Shown here in pieces: positions 1 to 12,247 of a DNA stretch of 26,290 nucleotides. Every line of letters begins with the position of its first letter. Position 1 is the stretch's first letter. The notes beneath the pieces were generated by a model. The model ran no database searches, was not told where the DNA came from, and was given only the letters and a program-made list of their open reading frames with translations. The DNA is from Comamonadaceae bacterium (GTDB lineage: Bacteria > Pseudomonadota > Gammaproteobacteria > Burkholderiales > Burkholderiaceae_C): NCBI GenBank assembly GCA_027490555.1, contig JAIXXW010000028.1, forward strand, positions 1 through 26,290, read 5' to 3'. The position numbers and the translations under genes were made by a program.

Positions 1-49
1 CAAGGAAATCCGTTCGCTGGGCCTTGACATCGAGCTCGAGCGTTCTTAA
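1..49 (+). CDS. rpoB: RNA polymerase beta subunit, C-terminal end (partial)
   Basis: Only the last 15 codons and the TAA stop are in the window. The peptide KEIRSLGLDIELERS matches the conserved C-terminal tail of bacterial RpoB (KEIRSLG-(L/I)-(N/D)IELE). The beta subunit forms the core of RNA polymerase with beta'. The stop lies 23 bases before the rpoC start, the usual rpoBC operon arrangement, which supports the call in spite of the short length. Confidence 0.93.
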   Translation, partial: KEIRSLGLDIELERS

Positions 50-72
50 TTCACAGGCAAAGGATTCAAACC

Positions 73-4287
<4,215 letters not shown>

Positions 4288-4319
4288 GCCATGAGCGCAC
4301 CGGCCCCCCGGTGACGCTG

Positions 4320-4362
4320 AACAGCCCCTGCACCGGCAACGGGTCAGGGGCTGTTTCATTTT
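4320..4362 (+). terminator. Rho-independent terminator after rpoC
   Basis: A perfect 10-base-pair stem pairs ACAGCCCCTG (4321-4330) with CAGGGGCTGT (4345-4354) across a 14-base loop. One more A-T pair is possible at the base. The stem is followed by TTCATTTT. It lies 33 bases after the rpoC stop and would end the rpoBC transcript before rsmB. Confidence 0.88.
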
Positions 4363-4387
4363 GCTGCAGCTATCCTCGCCCCACGCC

Positions 4388-5776
4388 ATGAACACGCCAT
4401 CCCGCCCCCCCAGGCCCCAAGCCAAGGCTGTCCAGGCCCGCCAGGGCTCGGCTGCGGTCCATCCCTCGCCGGCCTTGTGGCAGCTGCTGCAAGTCAGCGC
4501 CCAGCTGGTGCAGGCGGTCCGTGCGGGCCGCTCCCTGACCGCCGAGATCGAGGGTGTGGCCGCGCCATGGCGCCCAGGTGTGCAATCGCTCACTTTCCAG
4601 GTCATGCGTCAATTGGGCAGGGCCACCGCCTTACGCGCGCAACTGGCCCGCAAGCCCCCACCACCGGCTGCCGATGCCCTGCTGTGCACCGCCCTGGCAT
4701 TGTGTTGGCAAGAGGAGGCGGCCCCCTACCCTGTGCACACCCTGGTCAATCAGGCGGTGGAGGCGGCCCGTCGGCAAAAAGCCACCCAGGCCCAAAGCGG
4801 CTTCATCAACGCCTGTTTGCGCCGCTTCATGCGCGAGCGTGAAGACCTGGTGGCCATCACCGATGCCGACCCGCAGGCCTTGTGGAACCACCCGCCTTGG
4901 TGGGTGGAACGCTTGCAGGCCGAATACCCCGCCGATTGGTCCAGCCTGCTGCGCATGGCGCAGCAGCCCGCGCCCATGACCCTGCGCGTGGACACGCGGC
5001 ACCACAGCGTCGCCCAGTACCAATCCCAGCTGCAGGCCTTGGGCCTGAGCGCCAAAGCGGTGGGGGCCAACGGGTTGCAGCTGGCCAAGGCCGTGCCCGT
5101 GCAGCAGTTGCCCGGTTTTGCCCAGGGCCATGTCTCGGTTCAGGACGCCGCAGCCCAGCTGGCTGCGCCTTTGCTGTTGCAGGGCCGTGAGGCCGGCCGG
5201 CCCTGGCGCATCCTGGATGCCTGCGCGGCGCCGGGGGGCAAGACCGGCCATCTGCTGGCGTGCTATCCCCAAGCCCGCGTGCTGGCGCTCGATGTGGACC
5301 CCCAGCGTTGCCTGCGGATTGACCAAAACCTGCAACGGTTGGGCGTGCACGCCCAGGTGCGCACCGCCGACGCGGCCAAGCCCGAGAGCTGGTGGGACGG
5401 GGCGTTTTTTGATGCGATCTTGCTGGACGCACCCTGCACCGCTTCGGGCATTGTGCGCAGGCATCCGGATGTGCGCTGGCTGCGCCGACCGACCGACAGC
5501 GCGCAGCTGGCCAATACCCAAATGCAGCTGCTCACCGCCTTGTGGCCCCTCTTGGCGCCGGGCGGTCGCATGCTGTATTGCACCTGCTCGGTGTTCCGCA
5601 CCGAGGGCGATGAAACCATCCAAGCGTTTCTTCAGCGCAACACCGGTGCACGATTGCTGCCATCACCGGGGCATTTGGTGCCGGGTCAGGTACCCACAGG
5701 TGTCCCTGTCGTGGACAATGTGTTGGGTGAACATGATGGGTTTTATTACGCACTGCTTGAAAAGGACCTGGCTTGA
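4388..5776 (+). CDS. rsmB: 16S rRNA (cytosine-967-C5)-methyltransferase RsmB
   Basis: RsmB methylates C967 of 16S rRNA using S-adenosylmethionine. I count 462 residues from ATG 4388; a TTG at 4361 is in frame but lies inside the rpoC terminator, so ATG 4388 is preferred. The N-terminal part (about residues 20-160) is the NusB-like RNA-binding domain. The Rossmann methyltransferase domain starts with the SAM loop ILDACAAPGGKTGHLL at I275. Both catalytic cysteines of the m5C class are present: C350 in DAPCTASG and C400 in YCTCSVF. The C-terminal GEHDGFYYALL is typical of the family. The next gene starts inside its 3' end. A place beside a DUF4390 protein and an NtrYX-like pair is a common Burkholderiales layout (established knowledge). 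Confidence 0.95.
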   Translation: MNTPSRPPRPQAKAVQARQGSAAVHPSPALWQLLQVSAQLVQAVRAGRSLTAEIEGVAAPWRPGVQSLTFQVMRQLGRATALRAQLARKPPPPAADALLCTALALCWQEEAAPYPVHTLVNQAVEAARRQKATQAQSGFINACLRRFMREREDLVAITDADPQALWNHPPWWVERLQAEYPADWSSLLRMAQQPAPMTLRVDTRHHSVAQYQSQLQALGLSAKAVGANGLQLAKAVPVQQLPGFAQGHVSVQDAAAQLAAPLLLQGREAGRPWRILDACAAPGGKTGHLLACYPQARVLALDVDPQRCLRIDQNLQRLGVHAQVRTADAAKPESWWDGAFFDAILLDAPCTASGIVRRHPDVRWLRRPTDSAQLANTQMQLLTALWPLLAPGGRMLYCTCSVFRTEGDETIQAFLQRNTGARLLPSPGHLVPGQVPTGVPVVDNVLGEHDGFYYALLEKDLA

Positions 5777-6371
5777 GCTGCTGCGCCGCCTGGTTCGGTG
5801 GCTGTGGGTGGGGATGGTCCCGTTTTCGGGGGCATGGGCACAGCAAGCCAGCGTCGAGCTGATCGAGTTGCAAGCGGTGCGCGACAACGGCAGCCTGTCG
5901 CTCAATGCCCAGCTGGCGCTGGATCTGGGCCCGGTGCTCGAAGATGCCCTGGTCAAGGGCCTGGCCCTGCACTTCGTGGCCGAAGCCGAGGTTTTGCGTG
6001 ACCGCTGGTACTGGACCGATGCCAAGATCGCGGCGGCCCATCGCCACTACCGGCTGGCTTTTCAGCCGCTGACGCGGCGTTGGCGCTTGAACGCCTCGAA
6101 CGAGCCGATTTCCGGCGCTGGGCTGGCCGGCACCATTTCGCAGAGCTTTGAAACCCTGGGTGAAGCCCTGGGCGTCATCCGCAGGCAATCGGCCTGGCGA
6201 TTGCTCGATTTGCAAACCCTGGGCACGGATGGCCGGCACACCATCCGTTACAACTTCAGGCTGGATGTCTCGCAATTGCCAAGGCCCTTCCAAATTGCTG
6301 CCGGCCCCCAGTCGGATTGGAATTTGCAGGTCAGCAAAACCATCCGGCTGAGCCCGGAATCGGTGCGCTGA
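5736..6371 (+). CDS. DUF4390 family exported protein
   Basis: This is a protein of about 211 residues that matches DUF4390, a family of unknown function usually found between rsmB and an NtrY-like kinase. The body contains the family-like stretches RDRWYWTD, HYRLAFQPLTRRW and YNFRLDVSQLPRPFQ. The start is uncertain. ATG 5736 (or 5733) overlaps the end of rsmB by about 41 bases and gives a basic segment, a hydrophobic stretch and an AWA-QQ cleavage site, which together look like a signal peptide. Later in-frame starts would destroy that signal. I therefore infer a secreted or periplasmic protein. The kinase gene begins one base after its stop, so the genes are probably co-translated. The function is not known. 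Confidence 0.85.
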   Translation: MGFITHCLKRTWLELLRRLVRWLWVGMVPFSGAWAQQASVELIELQAVRDNGSLSLNAQLALDLGPVLEDALVKGLALHFVAEAEVLRDRWYWTDAKIAAAHRHYRLAFQPLTRRWRLNASNEPISGAGLAGTISQSFETLGEALGVIRRQSAWRLLDLQTLGTDGRHTIRYNFRLDVSQLPRPFQIAAGPQSDWNLQVSKTIRLSPESVR

Positions 6372-6372
6372 C

Positions 6373-8670
6373 ATGGTCTGGCCCAGGGTCTATCGCGCCA
6401 AATTGTCTGGCCTGCCCAAAGGCGCCAGCCGTTGGTTGGTGCTGGTGGGCGCACTCAGCTCCACCTTGATCGGTCTGGGCTTGTTGGTGCTGATGACGCA
6501 GGCCACGGGCAAAAGCGAAAACTACAACCAGAACTACGAATGGCTGGTCATCACCAACGCGGTGGTCGCTGGCGGGCTGCTGTTGACGATTCTGTGGGGG
6601 GCTGTGCGGCTGTGGCTGCGCTTTCGCCAAGGCCAGTTTGGCGCTCGCTTGCTGGTCAAGCTGGCGGGCATTTTTGCCTTGGTGGGCGCCGCCCCTGGCT
6701 TGCTGATTTACGTGGTGTCTTACCAGTTTGTGTCGCGCTCCATCGAAAGCTGGTTTGACGTGAAGGTGGAAACCGCTTTGGTGGCCGGCCTGAACCTGGG
6801 CAGGGCCACGCTGGACACGCTCAGCGATGACCTGGAGAAACAAACCAAGGCCGCAGCCGCCAACCTGGCGGAAACGAGCGACATGAACCCCGCTTTGGCG
6901 GCCGAGAAAATCCGCACCCAGCTTGGCGCCAGCGAGGTGACCCTCTGGACCATGACGGGCAAAGTGGTGGCCAGTGCCGGACAGAGTCGGTTTCAGCTTC
7001 GCAGTGAACGCCCCAGCACGATGCAATTCAGGGAAGCGCGCAAAAACACCAGCCTGACCTGGATCGAGGGCCTGGATGAATCGGCCACCGGCGCAGACCG
7101 GGGGCGCATCCAGGTCTTGGTGCTGATCCCCCAATGGAGTCTGGCCCTGGACGAGGACAGGCGCTTTTTGCAAGTGGTGCAAGAACTCCCGCCCACACTG
7201 GTCAACAACGCCCTGGAAGTGCAGGCCGCCTACCGTGAGTACCAGGAACGCGCTTTGGCCCGCGATGGTTTGCGGCGCATGTACATCGGCACCCTCACCT
7301 TGAGCCTGTTCCTGGCGGTTTTGGGGGCGATTTTGCTGGCGGTGTTGCTGGGCAACCAACTGGCGCGCCCCCTGCTTCTGCTGGCCCACGGCATGCGCCA
7401 GGTGGCGGCAGGCGACCTCAGGCCCAAGCTGGCGCTGCAGGGCAAAGACGAATTGGGGGGGCTGACCCGCTCCTTTGCCGACATGACCCAGCAACTGGCC
7501 GATGCCCGTGCGCATGTGGAGCGCAGCCTGAGCCAACTGGATCAGGCCAGAAGCAATTTGCAGACGATTCTGGACAACCTCACGGCGGGCGTCATGGTGC
7601 TCGACACCGATGGCCGCATCCTGTCGGCCAATCCGGGGGCGACCCGCATCCTGCGCGTGCCGGTGGCCGCGCATGAACAACAGAGCATGATCACCTTGCC
7701 GGGGCTGACCGAGTTTGCCCAAGGCGTCGCCGAGCAGTTCTCTGCCTTGGGTGCCGACACCGGCAGCCACGAACTGGACCATTGGCAAAAATCATTCGAG
7801 ATACACGCATCGGGACAGGGCTTGAGCCAGACCGGGGTCACCTTGCTGGCCCGCGGTGCTGTGCTGCCCGATGGCATGCGTCTGCTGGTGTTTGACGACA
7901 TCTCGGAAATCGTTTCGGCCGAGCGGTCCCAGGCCTGGGGCGAGGTGGCCAGGCGCCTGGCCCACGAAATCAAAAACCCGCTCACCCCGATCCAGCTTTC
8001 GGCCGAACGCCTGCAGCGCCGCTTGATCGGCAAACTCAGCCCCCCAGACGAAGCGGTCCTGGCCAAGTCCGTCCAGACCATCGTCGACCAGGTGGATGCG
8101 ATGAAGCGCCTGGTCAACGATTTCAGGGATTACGCCCGGCTGCCCACGGCCGAACTCAAACCCTTGCAACTCAATGCGCTGATTGCCGATGTCATGGCCT
8201 TGTATGCCACCGAGCAGCACGACGACAGCCCCCGCAGCAAAGTCCAGGCCGACTTCGACCCGGCCTGCCCGGCCATCATGGGCGATGCACAGCAGCTGCG
8301 GCAGGTCATTCACAACCTGCTGCAAAACGCCCAGGACGCCTGCGAAGCGCGTACCGATGGCGCCGTGCCAGCCCGAGTCCATGTGCGCACCGAATGGCGG
8401 CCGGCGCGCCAGCGCGTGCGCTTCACGGTCACCGATTCGGGGCCAGGCTTTGCGCCCAACATCCTGCAAAGGGCATTTGAGCCTTATGTGACCACCAAGG
8501 CCAAAGGCACCGGCTTGGGCTTGGCCGTGGTCAAAAAAATAGCCGACGAACACGCCGCGCGCATCGAGATGGGCAACCTGATCGAGGAGGGCCAAATCAC
8601 CGGGGCCCAAGTCTCGCTATCATTCGCGGTGGCGCAAGAAGCGCAGGGGCCCCATGGGCCCACTTCATGA
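6373..8670 (+). CDS. NtrY-like membrane sensor histidine kinase
   Basis: This is a 765-residue sensor kinase of the NtrY type. Transmembrane segments are visible near residues 21-45, 56-78 and 94-119. A periplasmic region of roughly 190 residues and a fourth helix near 310-335 follow. A HAMP domain (about 336-390) and a PAS domain (about 395-500, starting ILDNLTAGVMVLD) come next. The H-box is RRLAHEIKNPLTPIQLSAER, with the phospho-accepting H531. The ATPase core shows the N-box VIHNLLQNAQDAC, the G1 box DSGPGF and the G2 box GTGLGLAVV. The HEIKNPLTPIQ form is typical of NtrY. The signal it senses cannot be told from the sequence. The response regulator gene follows 19 bases downstream and is its likely partner. 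Confidence 0.93.
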   Translation: MVWPRVYRAKLSGLPKGASRWLVLVGALSSTLIGLGLLVLMTQATGKSENYNQNYEWLVITNAVVAGGLLLTILWGAVRLWLRFRQGQFGARLLVKLAGIFALVGAAPGLLIYVVSYQFVSRSIESWFDVKVETALVAGLNLGRATLDTLSDDLEKQTKAAAANLAETSDMNPALAAEKIRTQLGASEVTLWTMTGKVVASAGQSRFQLRSERPSTMQFREARKNTSLTWIEGLDESATGADRGRIQVLVLIPQWSLALDEDRRFLQVVQELPPTLVNNALEVQAAYREYQERALARDGLRRMYIGTLTLSLFLAVLGAILLAVLLGNQLARPLLLLAHGMRQVAAGDLRPKLALQGKDELGGLTRSFADMTQQLADARAHVERSLSQLDQARSNLQTILDNLTAGVMVLDTDGRILSANPGATRILRVPVAAHEQQSMITLPGLTEFAQGVAEQFSALGADTGSHELDHWQKSFEIHASGQGLSQTGVTLLARGAVLPDGMRLLVFDDISEIVSAERSQAWGEVARRLAHEIKNPLTPIQLSAERLQRRLIGKLSPPDEAVLAKSVQTIVDQVDAMKRLVNDFRDYARLPTAELKPLQLNALIADVMALYATEQHDDSPRSKVQADFDPACPAIMGDAQQLRQVIHNLLQNAQDACEARTDGAVPARVHVRTEWRPARQRVRFTVTDSGPGFAPNILQRAFEPYVTTKAKGTGLGLAVVKKIADEHAARIEMGNLIEEGQITGAQVSLSFAVAQEAQGPHGPTS

Positions 8671-8689
8671 ACAGAGACAAGACGGGCAT

Positions 8690-9352
8690 ATGGCAAATAT
8701 TTTGGTGGTGGACGACGAGCTGGGCATTCGCGACCTGCTCTCCGAGATCCTGTTTGATGAAGGGCACCAGGTCGAACTTGCCGAAAATGCAGCCCAGGCC
8801 AGAGAAGCCCGGCAATCCATGCGCCCCGACCTGGTCTTGCTGGACATTTGGATGCCCGACACCGACGGTGTCAGCCTGCTCAAGGAATGGGCCGCCTCTG
8901 GTTTGCTGACCATGCCCGTGATCATGATGAGCGGCCATGCCACCATCGACACTGCCGTGGAAGCCGTCAAAATCGGTGCCCAGGCCTTTCTTGAAAAACC
9001 CATCACCTTGCAAAAACTGCTCAAGGCGGTCGAGCAAGGCCTCGCGAAAGACCAGGTGCACCAAGCCATGCTGGCGGCTGCGCCACAGCCACCCTCCAGC
9101 CTCTTGTCCATGGCGGGTGCCGTGAACAGTGTGAGCGCTGCCACACCCGACGATCTGCAAAGCTTTGAGTTGGATCGCCCTTTGCGCGAGGCGCGTGACG
9201 CCTTTGAAAAAGCTTATTTTGAATTCCATCTGGCGCACGAGGGGGGCTCCATGACCCGTGTGGCCGAAAAGACGGGCCTGGAGCGGACCCACCTGTACAG
9301 AAAACTCAAGCAACTTGGTGTGGACCTGTCGCGCAGCAAACGCCACAGCTGA
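8690..9352 (+). CDS. NtrX-like response regulator lacking the AAA+ domain
   Basis: This is a 220-residue regulator starting at ATG 8690 (MANILVVDDE). An in-frame ATG at 8654 would overlap the kinase gene and add residues outside the receiver fold. The receiver domain spans residues 1-120, with the acidic pocket DDE near the N terminus, the phospho-acceptor D52 in LVLLDIWMPD and the conserved lysine in FLEKPI. A linker of about 40 residues follows. The C terminus is a Fis-type helix-turn-helix (MTRVAEKTGLERTHLYRKLKQL). Full NtrX proteins carry a sigma-54 AAA+ domain between these parts, and none is present here, so it probably acts without sigma-54 (inference). RegA/PrrA-type regulators share this receiver-plus-Fis plan. 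It ends about 57 bases before tRNA-Phe. Confidence 0.9.
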   Translation: MANILVVDDELGIRDLLSEILFDEGHQVELAENAAQAREARQSMRPDLVLLDIWMPDTDGVSLLKEWAASGLLTMPVIMMSGHATIDTAVEAVKIGAQAFLEKPITLQKLLKAVEQGLAKDQVHQAMLAAAPQPPSSLLSMAGAVNSVSAATPDDLQSFELDRPLREARDAFEKAYFEFHLAHEGGSMTRVAEKTGLERTHLYRKLKQLGVDLSRSKRHS

Positions 9353-9387
9353 AGGACCCCGGTCAACGCGGGAGGCGGTCTTGACTC

Positions 9388-9396
9388 TGCTACAAT
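9388..9396 (+). promoter_or_regulatory. Extended -10 promoter element for tRNA-Phe
   Basis: TGCTACAAT fits an extended -10 element (TGN plus TACAAT) and places transcription start about 6 bases before the mature tRNA. TTGACT sits too close upstream (9381-9386) to act as a matching -35 box, so recognition would depend on the extended -10. Confidence 0.5.
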
Positions 9397-9408
9397 TGCA
9401 GTCTTCTC

Positions 9409-9586
<178 letters not shown>

Positions 9587-9619
9587 ACACGCTCCTCCCC
9601 CTCTTTTTTGCCTCTTTGT

Positions 9620-9727
9620 ATGTTTGATATACGCATCATCAAACAGGCATTTGTGCGTCTGCAGCAGCGTAAAAAGCCCTACAAGCAGCGTAAAGAACAC
9701 GCCAAGTCCGCATCGTTAAAGGCTTAG
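9620..9727 (+). CDS. Small basic ORF before the integrase
   Basis: This is an ATG-started ORF of 35 codons rich in lysine, arginine and glutamine, starting MFDIRIIKQAFVRLQQRKKP. It lies in the 377 bases between the tRNA and the integrase, where many elements keep an excisionase. However, the upstream bases are pyrimidine-rich and show no ribosome binding site, and the peptide is too short for a recognisable helix-turn-helix. It may be chance. The 14-base inverted repeat at 9674-9750 overlaps its end. Confidence 0.25.
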   Translation: MFDIRIIKQAFVRLQQRKKPYKQRKEHAKSASLKA

Positions 9728-9750
9728 GCGCAAGGGTGCTTGTAGGGCTT
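9674..9750. repeat. 14-base inverted repeat upstream of integrase
   Basis: AAGCCCTACAAGCA (9674-9687) and its exact reverse complement TGCTTGTAGGGCTT (9737-9750) are separated by 49 bases. The spacing is too long for a simple terminator. It may be a protein-binding pair near the attachment site. Confidence 0.6.
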
Positions 9751-9800
9751 GCTGTGCAACCAAGCCCTTCTCAGTGTTTTCCCATGTGCTGGCAGAAATC

Positions 9801-9847
9801 TGTCGCACGTTTCTGTTTTTGACAATAAACTGTTTGATAGCGAACAA
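9801..9847 (+). promoter_or_regulatory. Possible integrase promoter with adjacent arm-like motif
   Basis: TTGACA at 9819-9824 is a perfect -35 hexamer. The region 17 bases later (GAACAA, 9842-9847) is a poor -10, so the promoter is weak or uses another site. The motif TGTCGCACGTT (9801-9811), repeated at both element ends, lies just upstream and could let the integrase regulate itself. Confidence 0.35.
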
Positions 9848-9861
9848 ATAGGCATTACTTT

Positions 9862-11142
9862 GTGAAAGTTGAAGTGGTCATCAAATCTGAGAACTTGGCT
9901 CACGTAAGGGGTGGGGAAGTTGTGCTTTACAAGCGAGGCGACAGCAAACGTTGGCAAGCTCGCTTCAAGCTGAAAGATTTGAAGTGGCACAGACTGGCTA
10001 CCAAGCAGCAAAACTTGCAATACGCAGCACAGACAGCCTGTGAGGCATACGACAGAGCAAGGTTCTTGTTTGATGCCAATGTGCCAATTTCCAGCAAGCG
10101 ATTTGACGTGGTGGCAAGGCTCGCCATTGAGGAAATGGAAGGGCAGATAGCCAGTGGAAATGGCAAGAGCGTCTACAACGACTACATCACAGTTATCAAA
10201 AAATACCTCATCCCATTTTTTGGCAACTACAACCTCAACAGCATTGGCTATGAGGAACTGCAAAAATTTGGCACATGGCGTGTGAAAACAATGGGGCGCA
10301 CGCCAGTGCACAGCACCATCACCACACACAACAGCGCAATAAATCGTGTGTTTGACACAGCTGTTGAACGTGGATGGATTGCACAAGCACAAGTGCCCAA
10401 GCTAAAAAACAATGGCAAGAAGGGCACAGCACGTGAAGCCTTCAGCCTCAGCGAATACAAGTCGTTAACCAGCTACATGCCACATTGGATTGACAAGGGG
10501 CACACAGAAAAAACCAATCAAATGCGTAGGCTGTTGCGCGACTACATCTTAGTGTTGTCCAACACAGGCATTAGGCATGGCACTGAGGCAATGGGGCTGA
10601 AGTGGCGCGACATTGAATGGATTACGCAAAAAGATGGCGAACGCTATCTACGATTGACTGTCACAGGAAAAAGGGGCAAGCGTGAGCCCATTGCAAGGCA
10701 CGCCACTGAAGATTACTTAAAACGCTTGCAAGAGCGTCGCCCTCACTTAGCAAAATATTCCTTTGATGAGTTACTAAAGAAAAAAGTCAATGAAAAGGTG
10801 TTTGTGCTGGACGATGGCACAGAGACCAACAGCCTTGCTGGAACTTTTAGAACATTGATGCGAGACAGTGGGTTGGACAAAGACAGAGACGTCAAATTAA
10901 GACGCAGCTTGTATTCGCTGCGTCACACCTATGCCCATTTTTCAATACTCAATGAAACTATGGACATTTACACCCTTGCACGACAAATGGGAACAAGCGT
11001 AAAAATGATTGAGCAGCACTATGGGCATCTGCAGCCATCACAAAAAGCTGATGTCATTGCTGGCAAGCGTATGGGTTCAAAAAAGAAAACAGTGGGACAA
11101 GCTGTTGTGGTTGAAAAGCAAAAACTGGAGTTGGTGAAATAA
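9862..11142 (+). CDS. Tyrosine-type site-specific integrase
   Basis: This is a 426-residue phage-type integrase starting at GTG. The N-terminal part (1-90) is a basic, arm-binding-like region, and a core-binding SAM-like domain spans about 90-190. The catalytic domain shows R238 in NTGIRHGTEAMGLKW, a lysine in the beta-hairpin TVTGKRGKREP, R354 with H355 in LYSLRHTYAH, and the nucleophile Y387 in MIEQHYGHL. All expected catalytic residues appear present, so it is probably active. It is the integrase of the element in tRNA-Phe, as shown by its position just inside the left repeat and its direction. The start is supported only by a weak AGG. The membrane-protein gene follows one base after the stop. 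Confidence 0.95.
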   Translation: MKVEVVIKSENLAHVRGGEVVLYKRGDSKRWQARFKLKDLKWHRLATKQQNLQYAAQTACEAYDRARFLFDANVPISSKRFDVVARLAIEEMEGQIASGNGKSVYNDYITVIKKYLIPFFGNYNLNSIGYEELQKFGTWRVKTMGRTPVHSTITTHNSAINRVFDTAVERGWIAQAQVPKLKNNGKKGTAREAFSLSEYKSLTSYMPHWIDKGHTEKTNQMRRLLRDYILVLSNTGIRHGTEAMGLKWRDIEWITQKDGERYLRLTVTGKRGKREPIARHATEDYLKRLQERRPHLAKYSFDELLKKKVNEKVFVLDDGTETNSLAGTFRTLMRDSGLDKDRDVKLRRSLYSLRHTYAHFSILNETMDIYTLARQMGTSVKMIEQHYGHLQPSQKADVIAGKRMGSKKKTVGQAVVVEKQKLELVK

Positions 11143-11143
11143 G

Positions 11144-12013
11144 ATGCAAGTATTGATAAATTACCAGCAAATCTTAATCACAATGGGGATTTCATATGGT
11201 ATACCTGCAGCAATTTATATTTTAATTATCAATAAAAAATACGAAGCAAGAATAGATAAAAAAAGCAAGGTAATTAAATTTTCTTGGCTGATTGCACTTA
11301 TTATTTTTGCAGTGGCGCTTACACCAATCACAAGAGAAATATTATATCCATCATCAAATTCTGCTGTATCACACAATGAAATTTTCAAAGGTATTTTGAT
11401 TGTTTTTCCTGGCTTGCTAATACTTATATTGGGATACTTGGTTGGCTTTTTTATGCCAGAAGGAAGCTCAGAAGATAGAAATAAAAATGTAAAAGCTGAA
11501 GCTGAATTTTTTGAACAAGATAAAATTACAAAGTCAATTGATGAAAGCGAAAAATCATCATTAAAAGGTTTGGCTGTTGCTGTTCAAGGTTTTAAAGATG
11601 GTTGGAAGGAGGGAATGGATGAATCAAAATATGCTTCAAAAAATATAAGTCCTGCCAGGTTTGTTAACTTAAAAGGTGAGAGAAATGAAAAAATACCACG
11701 CACACTATCTGATTATTTGTGGCAATCGATTTTTTCAGTCTTAATTTCATTGGCATTTGGTTTTATTGCTTATGAGGCAGTGATAAAGCATTACGAAAAA
11801 GAAAATTCAATAATTACTTTACTTGGTATTTTTTTTGGTTCGATTGGTTTTTTAATTTTTATTGGTCTTGCATTGATTTACGTTTTTCGTTTTTTTCAAG
11901 TTGTAAACGAACGTGGAATCAGATGGAAGGACTTTATTTTGGAAGGACAGCTTCTGGCTGTTGTTCTTTTTATTGGACTTTTAGCTATAGCTAAAAATTA
12001 TTTGAGCAACTGA
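11144..12013 (+). CDS. Unknown six-helix membrane protein
   Basis: I do not recognise this 289-residue protein. Six hydrophobic segments are visible, near residues 10-28, 45-62, 83-107, 187-210, 221-249 and 266-287. A charged soluble loop of about 80 residues, rich in Glu, Lys and Ser, lies between helices three and four and contains FKDGWKEGMDES. The start ATG is one base after the integrase stop and is preceded by GGAG inside the integrase end, so the two are probably co-transcribed. A later ATG at 11183 would remove part of the first helix. The gene is strikingly AT-rich compared with the integrase, suggesting a different origin. It could be a superinfection or defence factor, but nothing in the sequence proves that. 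Confidence 0.8.
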   Translation: MQVLINYQQILITMGISYGIPAAIYILIINKKYEARIDKKSKVIKFSWLIALIIFAVALTPITREILYPSSNSAVSHNEIFKGILIVFPGLLILILGYLVGFFMPEGSSEDRNKNVKAEAEFFEQDKITKSIDESEKSSLKGLAVAVQGFKDGWKEGMDESKYASKNISPARFVNLKGERNEKIPRTLSDYLWQSIFSVLISLAFGFIAYEAVIKHYEKENSIITLLGIFFGSIGFLIFIGLALIYVFRFFQVVNERGIRWKDFILEGQLLAVVLFIGLLAIAKNYLSN

Positions 12014-12064
12014 CTTTGACCAAAAGTTAACAAATCCTCTAATGAGGAAATTGGAGTTAGTGAA

Positions 12065-12247
12065 ATGACAAACAAGCAAACCCTTGTCAAAGAGTTGGAC
12101 GAAATTGTTGAACTCACAACCAAGCAAAACTACCACTACGTGCGTGGGCGAAAGTATTTGTACGAGGGCTTTGCTGCTGTTTATCTTTGGTGGCTTAAGG
12201 CAAAGGCTGCCAACTGTTTGCTGTTGTTAGCTTCTTTGACAATGTAG
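12065..12247 (+). CDS. Small ORF, 60 aa, possibly truncated
   Basis: The ATG has a good ribosome binding site (GGAG, about 8 bases before the start) and follows the membrane-protein gene after 51 bases. Residues 1-47 look like a normal folded protein (DEIVELTTKQ, YVRGRKYLYEGF, YLWWLKAK). The last 13 residues turn hydrophobic and low-complexity where the ORF runs into the antisense of the Rep-like gene. This suggests that an older, longer gene was cut and fused here. The function is unknown. Confidence 0.55.
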   Translation: MTNKQTLVKELDEIVELTTKQNYHYVRGRKYLYEGFAAVYLWWLKAKAANCLLLLASLTM

